64,000 bases of DNA from Coprinus comatus. Taxonomy: Eukaryota; Basidiomycota; Agaricomycetes; Agaricales; Agaricaceae. The stretch is from assembly GCA_034638255.1 (NCBI GenBank), contig JAWPGT010000021.1, positions 310,001 through 374,000 on the forward strand, written 5' to 3'. The notes under the pieces are model-generated. The model was not told the origin of the DNA. It made no database searches and saw only the letters and a list, made by a program, of their open reading frames with translations. Positions 21,930 to 34,806 of the stretch are shown here, one piece after another. Position numbers and translations under genes: made by a program. How positions within the stretch are numbered: the first letter of the stretch is position 1; each line of letters starts with the position of its first letter.

Positions 21930-24900
21930 TTAGAACAATCCACGTAAACTTGAATCATCCATTTCCCTCAATACATCTCTTGCTTCTCTAGCAGGACGAG
22001 AAATAATTGGTTTTTCGTTTGCAGCACTTTCCAACACCTTCTGAGCCACAGTTTTGAGTAGTCCTAAGCTTTGGAATAGATTGGATTCGGAGTGTTCGGT
22101 ATCTTCATCTGGTACAATGACGGCACGCATGATATGTGATGAAAGCACGGATGGTGGTGTACCACTTGTCAAATGCGTACTAAAGAGGGGAAAAAAAAGT
22201 CAGTACGGATGCAAAAGAGCTGATTTAACAATGAATATTACGTACGTCACGATTGGTAGTAGGAGTTCTGGATGATCTGAAAGAGAGACTACCAAAGCAC
22301 CAATGGCCTGGCAATAATGTTCTGGGAGAATAACAAGTCAGAAAACCAGACACACAAAAAAGACAAGATAACGCTCTTACCATCGTGATGGGCTCTGAAA
22401 CTGTCCGCAACAAGTTCAACACAAGTCTCCCTTGCTTTTTCACCAACATTCTGAGAGCCGTTCCTCACCACAGCGGCCAAGGCAATGGTAAGACTACTAG
22501 CAATGGCATCATCATTGGCATGAATACCATTAATAAGTTCGGTAATGACGGGATCGACACGTGGTTGGTTTTTCATTAAAACTCCCAATGCATAACCTGC
22601 ACGTCTTCGTACTGTAATACTAGATGGATCGCTAGCACTCTTGACAAACGTGCGTTGAAGTTGAGGGAAGAAGGGTTTAACAAAGGCAGGAATTCTTTCC
22701 AACATAGATGTAAGAGCGCTGAGAATTGCTGTCTTGACGCCAGGAGGATATGTTGTAGCTTGTGTAGCAACACGAATGAGAGGACCAGTGAATGATACAA
22801 CATAAGGTTTGATGGCACTTTCTTCTGTCCTTTCAACGAGGTCACCAATAGCATAAGCTGCCTGTTCTCTTTGATCGTTGCTTCCAGTGGTCAAGCCGGC
22901 AATAATGATAGGGACCATAGGCGCAACACCCTTTGGAAGACTGAATCCAGGAACGGTGGTACCAGGAGCACCGGTTGACTCGACGGTACGGCGAAGAGGA
23001 ACGACAAGTGGTTCAAGTTCGTCTTTGGGAAGAGATTTCACAAAGACATCCAAAGCATTCAAAGCGGCAGTATGAACGGGAACCACAGAGTCTTCCATCA
23101 GTGTGATCAATTGTCGGATCCAGTCCACACGGTAAATGGATGTATCGAGTTCCGTAACTTGACAGAAGATACCGAACAGGTTGCAAGCACTAACTCTTCT
23201 CGTAGGGTGTTCGTTCTTGGCCCTGGGAAATAATCAGTAGGCGTCTCATGAGCGATAACGATGGGACGTACCAGCCTATGAGTATCATCATCATAATATT
23301 CAAACCCTCCGCATCACTAATAGAACCAAGAAGTGATTCAATGGCCTCATCAAGTGCTTCCTTCAACTCCTCATCTTTATCTCCTTCAAGTACTAGAACA
23401 ACTGCATTCATGATCACACTCAATCTTCGACTAAGTGCGTTACCAGCAACGGTGACAAGCGCTGCCAAAGCGCGTGCGTTGAATGGTGTCATAGGAATGG
23501 CAGTGAGAGTAGGTATGAGTACGGGGAACACAGTAGAGGCGCGAACCTAACCTTAATTCAAAATGAAATTCATATGATGAGGATTGACAAGACTCACAGA
23601 CATAATCTCGCGCAAGGCTTGCAGGGCAGTACCCGAACCCTTTCCAGGTTGACGAAGAGCTTCCAATAGCGTAGGAATTGTTTGATCGATTGCTCTACCA
23701 CCGATATGTTCTTGGAGAACATCGAAGGCTTGTGCAGCGGCGCTACGAACATTAGCTTCATCATCAACCAAAGACACGCGAACAATAGCGATGATATCGT
23801 CCTCATAGCCTTCTCTTTGTGTATCAGTTGTGCTTTGCCTGTTACGTTCTGGTTAGTGTCATCGTTATACCTTTAAAGTCGCAGTGACGTACATAATCTC
23901 GCTCAACGTCAGGCAAACACCCTCTCTTGTACGAGCATCAGTGGAAATTGACTTAGTCTTGAGGATCTGCATAATTTCTCCAATAACCCTTTCACCGAAT
24001 TTACGTGAGATCTCAGTGATCGTCTTTCCAGCAGTCTGAGAAGAGTATCAGCAATTAGGAAGTATGCGAGATTTAAGAACATTCATACCTCTTGTTGATC
24101 CGGTTCATTTCCAGAAATAAGGAAAACGATTTGGTTGACAAGTTCAGGTAAGATTTCACGAACTACAAATTAAACAAATCAGTATCTTTAAATAAGAGAA
24201 GAAAAAAAAACTGCCAAAACAAAACACTCACCCATTTTAGGCGTATTATGAACAAGTGCCTTCCAGATTTGCATCGAAGATTGTCTAACAACTAAAACAC
24301 CGTCTTGACGAACGAGATACAAAGCAGACAAAATACGATCACGTCTCTCAATACCAAGAATTTCACCAAGAGCACGTCGAGATGATTCCGCAACAGTGGC
24401 TTCTGCTACTGCTTCCTCTTCATCGTCCATATCAGATGTTTTACCCGAAATACCGGATACCTTGAATAGGAGTTCTCCAACGAGGGTGATAGAAGATTGC
24501 TATAAGCACATATAATTATTAGAAAGACAAACGGGTGTAATAAATCCAAGGACTTACCCTGATGCGCCAACCAGGATCGAACATTCCTCTTTCGAGTTCA
24601 GGCAACAAGAGATCAATAGCTTTGTTGGAATAATTGGTAACAACCATACGACCAGCACGCATAGCTGCCTCTCGTACATAATCCTCGGTATCAGACAAAC
24701 CATTGAGAATAGGTGAAATGATTTTTGGAAGATGAGGTTGGAAGCGATTTCCAAAAGTGGCTGGTAGATATACAAGCAAAGACATAAAACCTTCACGAAC
24801 AGTAGATCTGGGAGAACGAGCATTGGCAATGATATCTGGAAGTAAACCTTCCATACGTTCCATTCCCAAACCAGCAAGAACTTCACTAAGACCTTGAGCA

Positions 24901-27900
24901 GCACCTTGACGATCAACACCCGATGTATCGGTTTTGAGAGTACGTAGGAGACTAGGTACAAGATCAGGGAAGTGAATTTCGCCAAGACGTTCAACAAGTG
25001 TTCCGAGTGATTTGGCTGCTGTAGCACGAGCTTCTGGTACGGGATCGGCGAGTACTTGATGCATGAGGGGTAGTAGTTCATCCAAATAAGGAACAAAGTC
25101 TTTGGATTCGGTAAGGGAAGCCAAATTTCCAACGATCTGAGCAGCTTTCTTTTTGGTGTCTGCGCCACGTTCTTTGAGACCACGCTGGATGATTGGAATG
25201 ACCTAAATAATAAATGAGTATCATTAGCTCAGTAAAACATATTTATGATTCAATCGCACCAAAGCCAAAGAAGACTGATCGATGTAATGCATGAACGAAG
25301 TCTTCAGAAGTGAAGACAAAGCATTAGGTGTCTTGATAGGATCCACCAAAGCCTTAAGAAGAACTGGAACAAGTGATTGAATTTCGGGGTTACTAATAAC
25401 CTCACCGAATTGTTTCAAACTCTTGTTAGCAGAACTCTTCACTTGTGCATGAGAATCCATAAGAACTCCAGTAAGACGAGGAATAACGATAGGTAATGAA
25501 AGTGAAAGTTGACGAGGTGAACAATACGCCATCATACCCAACACTTCAATACAACCCTTCTTCGTTCTCCATTGTTTATCATTCAATCCATCCAACAACG
25601 TTGGCAAAATCAACTTCAATCCATACCCCGATAAACTTCCCATAAGTACACGAGCAGCATCTTGAGCAGCATCACGGACATCAGCTGTAGAATCACCGAA
25701 ACCCAAAAGTAACACTGGAAGGAGAGAAGTAACGTAAGGTTCAAAGAGTCGACCAAGGGTACTTGATAGTGTCTCAAACGCAAACATAACACCTTGACGA
25801 GAAGCATAATTCTTCTTATCCTCCGAAGCAGTCTGTAACCTCCTAATAACATCAAACTCCTTCATACCCGCGATACCAGTTCCACGAATGACACCTGCCA
25901 CACCATAAGCAGAACCTCTTCGAATGGCATACTTTGGAGCGTTAAACAATTGATCAAAGAGTTGATCAACAAGGGAAGGTAATTTCGGTCTCATAAGTTT
26001 GACAAGTGGTGACAAACAATCCGAGACCGCAATTTGTACTTGTTCTGCAGGAGTAGATAGGGCTTCAACCAAACGATCGACGATGGAAGGAATACGAGCA
26101 TCTGAAGGATCCAAATGACGAGCGACACGACCAAAGAGAATAACAACAGCTTCTTTAATTTGATCATCAGCTTCAGTCGCAGGTGTCTTTTTGGCTAGAT
26201 GACCCTCAAAGATCGAAATGAGAGCCGCCAATTTCTTTGCTCCATGAATATCGATGACAGTAGTTCCTGCTGTAAGCATGCTTTTACGAACATCAGGTGC
26301 ACGATCGCCGAGCGCTTGATCTTCGATGAGGAAGTTAAAGGATGGTTCCAGAAGATCTTCTGTGAACATAGGTGCAATGGATTGGAAGGTGAGAGCCATT
26401 GCTTGTCTTGCTGGCCAAGGATCCTCTCTATCTAGGGTACCTTGAATAACCATTCCCTATGTTAATGGTCAGTGAGGTATAAAACCCTCATAATGAGCAT
26501 GACATACATATTGATCATACTCCGGAAGCAAAATCTTCGCCTAACACAAAAAGAGGTCTTATTAGGAAACACATTCATAAGATAACTGAATTCATCTTAC
26601 CTTTTCGCGGTAATATTCCTGAACAGTCAATACAGTCCTCTTAACACTCTGAGGCCATTGTTCCGCACTTTCTCCAATAGCGGAAGCAACACTCGATCGT
26701 ACATACGCATTCTCATGATCTAAATAGAAAATAAAACAACAGCAAAAACAAATATTAATTCTTTTTTTTAAATGAAAGGATATCAGAAAAAGACATACCA
26801 AGATACTTAATCAATTCATCCAAATAACTCTCCGGTGCATCTAAACCATTATCTTCCCAAGCATGTCGAGCAAGTCTAGCATTATTTTCATCACTATCAT
26901 GACAAGCAATCCACAATTCCGGTGACCAGTCCAAATCCGTAAGATCAAATGGCTAAGAGAAAAAGATGGGGGTTATTAAAAAAGTTAAAAGTGAAAAAGA
27001 GATTATAGAGGTCAGTTTTCTACCCTTATTCTAAGGTTAGGGTTTCACACATACCTGAATAGCTTGAAGACAAGAATTCCTCAAATGCGAAGCCTCTGCA
27101 AGTGTACCTTGTAAAAGAATATTAATCTCTTCACGAGTAGCCGTAGGTGAAATTGCTTCTCCAAGATCTAATAATGCTGAAGAAGCTTGATTTCTGAGTT
27201 TTTGTGTCGTACGAATGATGTGAAGAAGTTGTTCGATTGTATTTCTACGAGGGAACGCAGTATCGGAGACTAGAAGTCGTAAATTGTTAGTTAGAGAGAA
27301 GAAATCAAAAGTCACAATGAGGTGGAAAATAAAATAAAAACTCACATTCTCCACAATGGAATTTGATGAAATCCAAGGCCAACGTAACCTGTTCAAGTGC
27401 ATCTTCCTCTTCAGTAGCTTCAATTCCACCTTGTTGGATGACTTTTTCTAAAAGTGGGAAAGTATAGGAGAATGTCGAAGCATCAAAGGGTGCTTGTTCA
27501 ACAAGGAAACGCAGGCGGTAAAGGACTCGAATGATCAAACCTACATCGTAAACGAGTATTAATACATAATACCAAAGAGAAGTGAAAAGTGAAAAACGCA
27601 CTGTGTAACGGTTCGCTTTGGAAATCCTCCGGTACCGAATCAATCTTCAAAGCCCTCAAAGTCGCAACACCCAACCATTTCCGGAAAGTATCCAACCTCT
27701 CCGAACTACATTGTGCCAATCCCTAACACATCAAGAAAATAAACCAATCAACACTAAAAAGCAAAGGAAAAAAAGAAAAACTCACAATATAAACATCAAA
27801 CGCCCTACTCCCAACCAACTGCTTTCCACTCTTCAAAACACCCGCCAACATCAATTCCGTAATCGGAGCAATAAAAGTTGGCAACTCTTCCGTTTTCGAT

Positions 27901-30900
27901 TTAACCACACTACTAATAAACTCCAATCCTCTCTCCAACCTATCTTTGATCTTCCTAACTCTAATTCTAACTTCCTTCTCTTTCTCTAATTGATTTTGAA
28001 CCAAAACTTGTTGTTGTTTCGTTAACGTTTGCATTCCTCCTGATCCTGATCCTGCTTTTTTAGCAGCTAATGATTTACGAATGTCTTCTTCCCATTTTGT
28101 TATTGCTGCGTCTTTCCCTTTGATTGGTGTCGATGTGCCTTTACTTCCTGATAATACTATAATATGGAAGATTAAAATATTGTATCAGTTGAGTAGGGAA
28201 AATAAGAAATGGGATATATGCTAGAAAAAGAAAACAACATACCATCAACATAAGTAACACCTTCAGGAGTTTTCCAAATTCCATAATCACTTTCCGTCAA
28301 TCCATTAACAACACTCGGTTCCAAATCTTCAGTCAACTGATCCATAATAAGAGGTAACACCACAACAGGTGCAATAAATGACAATGTCGTAATCGCATGA
28401 TAACTTGCAGTAGGGAATCCAGACTACAAGAAAGAAAAAAAGAAAAAAAAAACACTTTTGAATTAATATGAACAGAACAATTTATAGTTCTTTGAGTTTG
28501 AAGTTGTAAAAACGTTACCTTTATATTAATAACAGACGCATCCAAAATCAATTTAAACATCCTATCCACATGTTTATCAATTAACACTTTAGGATCTACA
28601 TTTGCCCTTTGACAAATATCAATCCAAGTCTGTCTCAATGGACCCGCTAAAAGAAAAAAATACCCATTAACCAATGATATTAATAAAAGTATGAAACGAA
28701 AACTCACCAACATATTCGTGATGACCAACAACAACCAAATCCGTAATCAACTCCTCTTTAACACTTTCCTTCAAACCCAACTCCAAATCCTCATTATACG
28801 ATACAGAACTAAGTAAAACAGCAGCCAAACGTGCATGATTATTCCATTTCACATTAACTCCATTTCCATTATCGTCTCCAGAAGTCGTTGTTTTCGTTGT
28901 CATAGTTGATGATGATGGTGAAGGTGATAATGTAATGCGATTAATGAATGAAACAACAGTTTCACGAATCATTCTAGTTGTAAGTATAGGATCCCAAGAA
29001 GCAGCATTAACAATGACTTTATTCGCATTCCGGCGAATATCTTTATGTGTGCTTTCAACTGCAAGGTGAAGTAACACCGAACCAAACTGAATTCTAACAT
29101 CCAAAAAAAAAGGTCCGGGTCAGAGAGGGAGTTATAACAACAACAAAAACAAAAACCATACCTTAAAGCCTCGTTCTCACTTTTCCCAAGTTCCTTCTGG
29201 AAATACTTCAACGCAACCTCAATAGCACATAACAACCACTTCTCATCAACCTCTTCACAAACCTTCTGATAAACCTTTTCCCAAACCAAAAACGAAGGTT
29301 TCCCTAAACCACTTACAATACCCGAAATCAACAAACTCTTAACTCCAATCTCCTCTTCCTCAAACTTTCCACAATTCAACAAAGGTCCTAAAAGAACAGC
29401 AATAGCAACATATCCTTCTAAAGCTCCTGCGGTATTATTAACAGCACCACCAATATTCCCACTTAAATTCTTTAAAGAAGTTTCGAATGCGGGTATTAAA
29501 GATTTAGCAAACCCAACACCTTTTTCTTGATCCAATACCCCTTCAGAATATAAAATATCACCAGCTAATGAAACGAAAGCACGTTTAATAGCAGGTTTAA
29601 CGTGATTCATCTCCTTTACGATTAATTGTGTTACATCTTTCAATTTATCGTTTCCATTGCCATTGTTGGAATCATTAGAGTTGGTAAGGAGGAAAGTGAT
29701 ATGTTTGTTGAGAGATGAAGCTAAAACTGCTATTACACCTTCGTTTTGTTCTTTTGAAAGAAGAGGAATAGAAGTTTCAACAAGAATTTGTGAAACTTCA
29801 ATTGAAGGATTTACAAATTCCAACATGGAATATAACGCGATCCTATTATCGGGTCCAGTGGATTTCCCGCTTTTGGGTAACGCAAGTAAATCGTTTACGC
29901 TAAGAACACCATGTTCCGAAGCGGATCTGCGTAATGTTTTGAAAAGTTGGATAGAGGATGAACGAACAGCTGGGTTACTGGATTTGGAATTGTTGATGAT
30001 TTGCGTTAGGATTTTTTGGAAAGCAGGTTCGGGGAGTGTGTGTTGATAAGATTGGAAGAACGAGGTCACGGTTGTAAGTGCGTATTCTGGTGAACGGAGC
30101 AGTGCCTTTTCGATTGTAGGAATGAAAGAGGTTGCGAGGGAGTCTGGAGTAACATAAGTCCCAATGTAGTCTTCAAACGAGGTCTTGTAGAACAATTAGC
30201 TTCTATCCAATTGAATGCACTAATAACATACCAAGATATGAGGAGATATCGTCGTTCGAGCCATGAAGAGGTTGCTCGAATAGACATTCGCAATCTCTGT
30301 TTGTAGTTCCACCGGTAGACGCTCATTGGGAGGCTGCTCCACGTGCTTCAGCCTGACGAGAACAGCAGCAGCTACGCCAATCAAGGTGAAGAAACGGAAA
30401 GGATTATTCGCAGCTTGAGCCTTGACAATAGCGAGTAGGCTCGAAATAAGCGCGGGAATCGTTGGACCTGACTGATTGATGATCAGTACATCTGACATAT
30501 GAATGTATTTGAAGATTTTTAGACATACCGATCGCAATGCTCGCCTTGTCCTAACCAGAGCACCTTTCTTCAACGATTCCTTTGCCTGATTAGACTCGAG
30601 TATCATATCCAACAACAATGCCATAGATCCAATCAAAGCTTTGAATGCTGGTGTCTGTGGAAAAGTCGCGTTTTTCTTGACACATATCGTATATACCCCA
30701 GCTGCCCAACTTAGCAGAACGAACAGATCTGCTGGTGCATAAGAACTATAGTCTGTATCAGTATGAATATAATTGATATAATTGGCAATAAACTCACTCT
30801 GCAGAATTCCTCTTTGCAAATCTTCCTACTTCATTCGAAAGCCACCCGATAATCTGTTCAGCCACGCCTAATCTATCCTCCCGTTCCTCATCCTTCCTAA

Positions 30901-31258
30901 CCAACTCCATACCAACCTTCTCCACAGCCATCTGTGATTTTTCATCTCCATACCTCGGATACGTCAACGTCAAAAGTTGAAATACATCCATAATCTGCGA
31001 CAAGCTAAAATCTGTAGAGTAAAAATTCATTCATATGATAATGGGAGAGGAAAAGTTGGAGGGGAATGACATACCTACAGATTTAACGACAGAATAAACA
31101 TCTTCATCCAAAAAACTAGCACGTTTTCCTTTTCCGCCTAACAATCTCCTTCTCGCATAATCCAATGACTTTTCCCATTCATCCAAAACATTCTCCTTGG
31201 TCCATAAATTCCCAAAACCACCACCATCATCATAATCCTCAATAGAACTTATATCCAT
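21930..31258 (-). CDS. GCN1: eIF-2-alpha kinase activator GCN1
   Basis: Very large HEAT-repeat protein that sits on translating or collided ribosomes with Gcn20 and activates the kinase Gcn2 during amino-acid starvation. About 9.3 kb with roughly 20 exons; the long open stretches are 25224-26453, 24519-25124, 22289-23128 and 28969-30195. N-terminal signature APADLFVLLSWAAGVYTICV follows YPRYGDEKSQMAVEKVG. The central region has the eEF3-like HEAT block (VRDAAQDAARVLMGSLSG, QWRTKKGCIEVLGMMAYCSP). Towards the C-terminus PEARATAAKSLGTLVERLGE, GMFDPGWRIR and ESSRRALGEILGIERRDRIL mark the Gcn2 RWD-binding part. No break was noticed over the exons checked. The first ATG in frame gives MDISSIEDYDD at 31258; the frame stays open about 170 nt further upstream without a Met, so the start could be incomplete. 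Confidence 0.95.
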
Positions 31259-31259
31259 T

Positions 31260-31849
31260 TCAACAACAACACTTTGAGTTTCTTTAGCCCAGGTTTGAAT
31301 TCTATCAAGTTTGTCGGAATTGGAAGTAGAACTTGAATGTGAATTAGTAGTGCCTGTTTTGGATTTGGATTTGGATTTTGCTTCGAGTTTTTTGAGTTTT
31401 GCAAAGGGTTTGGATTTTGAGGTAATGATGGTTAGAGGTTAGAAATAATTGAAACTAGAGATTTCTGATCGTGGGATCAGTGACTTAATCGGAAATCAAA
31501 CTTTCGGTACCGGCCCCCAACTCATAAGTTTGTAAAAATAAATATTAATGCTACCAAGTACTGTTGAAAGAGAGTTGAAAAGAAATCATGGCTGTCATAT
31601 AGAAAACGTAGGAAAAAAAAATGAAAAAGAGAGAAAAACGCAATTGGAAAACCGAAGAAGAAAAAGAAAAAGAAACATAGCAATCCATATCCACCACAAA
31701 AACACCAATAAAAATAATAAAAAACCATACCAGAGACAAAAACAAACGAAAAGACCATGGGCAATAAAAAGAAAGAAAGAAAAACCAATGTCCCGACCCA
31801 GAGAGATCAAGGACATTGGAAAAAGAAGGAAATATAAAAAAAAAACACC
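31260..31849. other. GCN1 5' flank and downstream region of the next gene
   Basis: Contains an upstream open stretch in the GCN1 frame (lysine- and serine-rich, no Met) and a purine-rich region at 31560-31840 with many AAAGA runs. Lysine-rich open frames in that region are low-complexity artefacts. Confidence 0.5.
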
Positions 31850-32908
31850 CTACGACCTCTTAAACGTAGCATTCAAGCCCACAGTCGGTTCTTGTCCATA
31901 AGCAGGAGGTGGATAAGGCAACGGTAAATCACTCAATTCCAAATCCACATCCGGCGTAACCACTCTAAGTTCTCTTGATTGAGCATAACAATACCCCTTC
32001 CCACTAACACCACTACTACCACCACTAATACTACTAACACTACCACCAAAACTCCTTGGTACTGATTGTTGAATTGGTTGAGAAAAGTTGTTGGTGAATT
32101 GGTGGTGATAGGAGAATTAGGATCGAAAATGGATTCATGATATAATGAAGGAGCATTCATTATTGCTGTTGTTGCTGTTGTTGTAGTAGTATGAGTACTA
32201 AGACTTAAACTTGTACGACTACCGAAATGATCATCGCATTCGCGTTCGTGTTTTCCGTTTCTGTTAGATACGAGTCGAGTTGTAGATGATGATGGGGTTG
32301 CGAATGGATTTATATCTGTTATTCCAGATGGTGTGAATGGATCATTTGGATCTGTAAAATCCCAAGCACCATCTGGTCTCCTAATCGCAATACGCATATC
32401 TTCTCCTGGTACATGATCTATGTTTCACAAAACAAAAACAAAAAAGAGGATATAATTAGTATCAGGTTGGTTATCATCATTATCATCATCACATATCAAC
32501 TTCTGGTTAATTTTCCAGAATAGTACATCACACCGCTGACTTCGTAGTCGCATTGATGTATGATGAACTAGTTGAAGTCTGGTTGAAGGGGAAAAAAAAG
32601 GATTGTAACTCACTGAAAGAATGAGATTCTATCCCAGGTGTTCCAAATGGTACGATATTGGTAGCAGGATGTGATTTGTCCAATACCATACTACCATGAT
32701 ATCGATGACTCTTTCTACGTCCCTCCAATTCAGTATCTCTTAGTCTTCTCTTCTTCCTCATTCTTAACACAATAAGCACCACACCAATTACAATCACAGC
32801 AGCGAGAAGAGCGAGAATGGTACCAAGGATAGCAACACGTGGGTCATTGGTCTCTGGAACCGAGGAAGTAGTTGGTGAGGAAGTTGAAACATTTGACGTT
32901 GATGACAT
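31850..32908 (-). CDS. small single-pass membrane protein with C-terminal PPxY motif, probable frame break
   Basis: Exon 1 (32908-32614) gives a Ser/Thr-rich N-terminus of about 20 residues, one transmembrane helix (ILGTILALLAAVIVIGVVLI) and a basic stop-transfer RMRKKRRLR. Exon 2 starts at 32417 in phase (VPGEDMRIAIRRPDGAWDF). There is no signal peptide, so an N-out, C-in orientation is likely. Near 32050-32113 the plausible coding frame changes: the original frame runs into a valine-rich, unnatural end at 31933, whereas the neighbouring frame gives acidic, proline-rich sequence (DLELSDLPLPYPPPAYGQEP) ending at TAG 31850. A single-base length error or mutation explains this best. PPPAY fits the PPxY motif bound by WW domains of Rsp5/Nedd4 ligases. 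Short Ser/Thr-rich ectodomain and tail resemble fungal sensor or adaptor proteins, but no family is claimed. Confidence 0.6.
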
Positions 32909-33596
32909 TTGGAAAAGGGTAGTAATGATTAATAGGAGGAGAGAGAAAATCGTGAGAGGTTCGTAGGGGTGTTGATGGTTTACTATAGGTCCTTAGAATT
33001 ACAGTCTGTTTGGCAGAACCTGTTCGTGTGGAAAGATAAAGATGAAGAAAGTTAGTCAGTTACCAAAATGTAACAAGAAGAACAAACAAAGCAACTCACC
33101 AGGGGCAGTGTAAACACGAAACCTTTGCCTTCCAACCTGATTCCACTTTATTCAAGGGAAAAAAAGAAAGTTGACACAAAAGAGCGGTGGGTCCACGTCA
33201 ACAGCACAAGAAAAGAGTGGAAAAGGTGGTAGAAGAAGACTGGGAAAATCCTAAAAGTGAAAGGTAGAGCGGAGACTAGAACCTACAAGCGATGCCAAAT
33301 ATAGGTTGAAAGGATTGATGGCAACTGTCAATAAATGCCACAGTCCACGGTTAATAGAAAACCAGCGCGCAAAAGAAATGCAAAAGAAATCGCGGTAGTC
33401 AAGGTTAGAACCGTTGAGGTCAAGTCTGGTGTTCAAGTTCAAGTGAGACTGTGAGAGAGTTGTTCCGCAAATGGTTACGTAGAGACCCCTGAGTTCAGGA
33501 GGAACAGATATATTTGGAACAACCAATAATATCCATCCCACGTGGTCGGAGATCTCCCGAGATCTCTCAGCAGTGGTCAACACTCTCATACCGACT
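32909..33596. other. divergent promoter region
   Basis: Lies between the membrane protein gene (minus) and the PrpF-like gene (plus). The minus-strand open frame 33251-33604 overlaps the PrpF start and shows no domain. No clear TATA box was assigned. Confidence 0.5.
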
Positions 33597-34806
33597 ATGC
33601 CCATTCTTAAACGACTAGCCTCGACATTGGCCTCACGTCACCCCAATCCCATTCCAGCTTCTTTCTTACGAGGCGGGACCTCAAAGGGCATATTTCTTCA
33701 CCGTAAACACCTCCCTCTTAACAAATCAGACTGGCCTCCTATTTTTCTCGGTTTAATGGGTTCTCCAGACCCGGAGTATGGCCGTCAACTTAATGGAATG
33801 GGAGGAGGAGTTTCTAGTCTTTCAAAAATATGTGTAATAGAACCTCCAACACCAAACCAACACTCTAACCAAGGCATTGATCTCCAATACACATTCGTAC
33901 AAGTTGGAATTCGGGACTCAAGTATTGACTATTCTGGGAACTGCGGGAATTTGACTAGTATGATTGGGGCTTATGGCGTGGATGAGAGAATGTTCCGGAA
34001 GTCGAGAAACGGAGAGACGAGGATGGAAGAGCAAGGATACGGTGTTTCAATACTAATACCAAGAAAGTCATTGATATGACTTTCCCTGTATCCGAGCATG
34101 GTGTACCAGTGTTGAATTTAGAGGAAGCGACTGTAGCTGGAGTTCCGGGTGTGGCGTCACGTATTGTTTGCGAATATCTAGATCCTGCTGGTGCTAGGAC
34201 AGGCAAATTGCTACCTACCAACGAATCCATTACCGAACTTGATGTCGAATTACCAACTGGAAAATCAACAAAACTTTCGCTAGTCTGGTTGATGCCACAA
34301 ACCCAAGCATATTCATCCTTGCCAACGATTTACGCCAATTGGAACTTGATGTTGACAACTATGTAAAAGGAAAAGAAGATTCGACACTTTCAGTAACGAA
34401 AACACTTGAAGCAATTCGTCAACAAGGAGCACGTACCATGAAACTCGATCCTACAGCACAAGCTCAACCCAAAATCGCATTCCTTACTTCACCAGCATCC
34501 GATTCAGATCTCTCAGACAAAGTCGATGTTGTTGTACATGCCTTGTCAATGGGGGTGTTACACAAGGCTGTACCAATGACATTAGGTCTCTGTCTTGGCG
34601 TTGCTGCGAAAGTGAAGGATACACTTGCTTGGAACATCGTCCAAACTGCACGACAGAAGTCAGGGTCAGATAACGAATTTGTTAGGATTAGACATCCGGG
34701 CGGCATCGTTGATGTTGGTGCGGAAATAACACCAGATGGAATTGTTAAAAGTGCAAAGGTTGTTAGGACAGGTCGGAGGTTGATGAAGGGTGTTGTTTGG
34801 TGGTGA
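33597..34806 (+). pseudogene. PrpF-like (DUF453) isomerase gene with two frame breaks
   Basis: Homologous to PrpF, a protein of the diaminopimelate-epimerase fold known as an aconitate or methylaconitate isomerase. Recognisable motifs in order: PASFLRGGTSKGIFLHRKHL near the N-terminus, MGSPDPEYGRQLNGMGGGVS, DYSGNCGNLTSMIGAYGVDE (catalytic-type Cys), then NTNTKKVIDMTFPV, VAGVPGVASRIVCEYLDP, SLVDATNPSIFILANDL and VRIRHPGGIVDVGAEITPDG. The frame must change at about 34036-34048 and again at about 34257-34262; both look like loss of one base, and neither site has room for an intron. Otherwise the gene is full-length with about 400 residues and no other damage, so sequencing error is as likely as real decay. 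The start context and N-terminal LKRLASTLASRHPN could be a weak mitochondrial presequence. Confidence 0.75.

Noticed and set aside
31548..31901. Lysine-rich plus-strand frame of 117 codons
   Set aside because: It follows from purine-rich simple sequence; the opposite strand gives equally artificial Phe-rich frames.
33251..33604. 117-codon minus-strand frame overlapping the PrpF start
   Set aside because: No motif, and it overlaps the conserved N-terminus of the PrpF-like gene.
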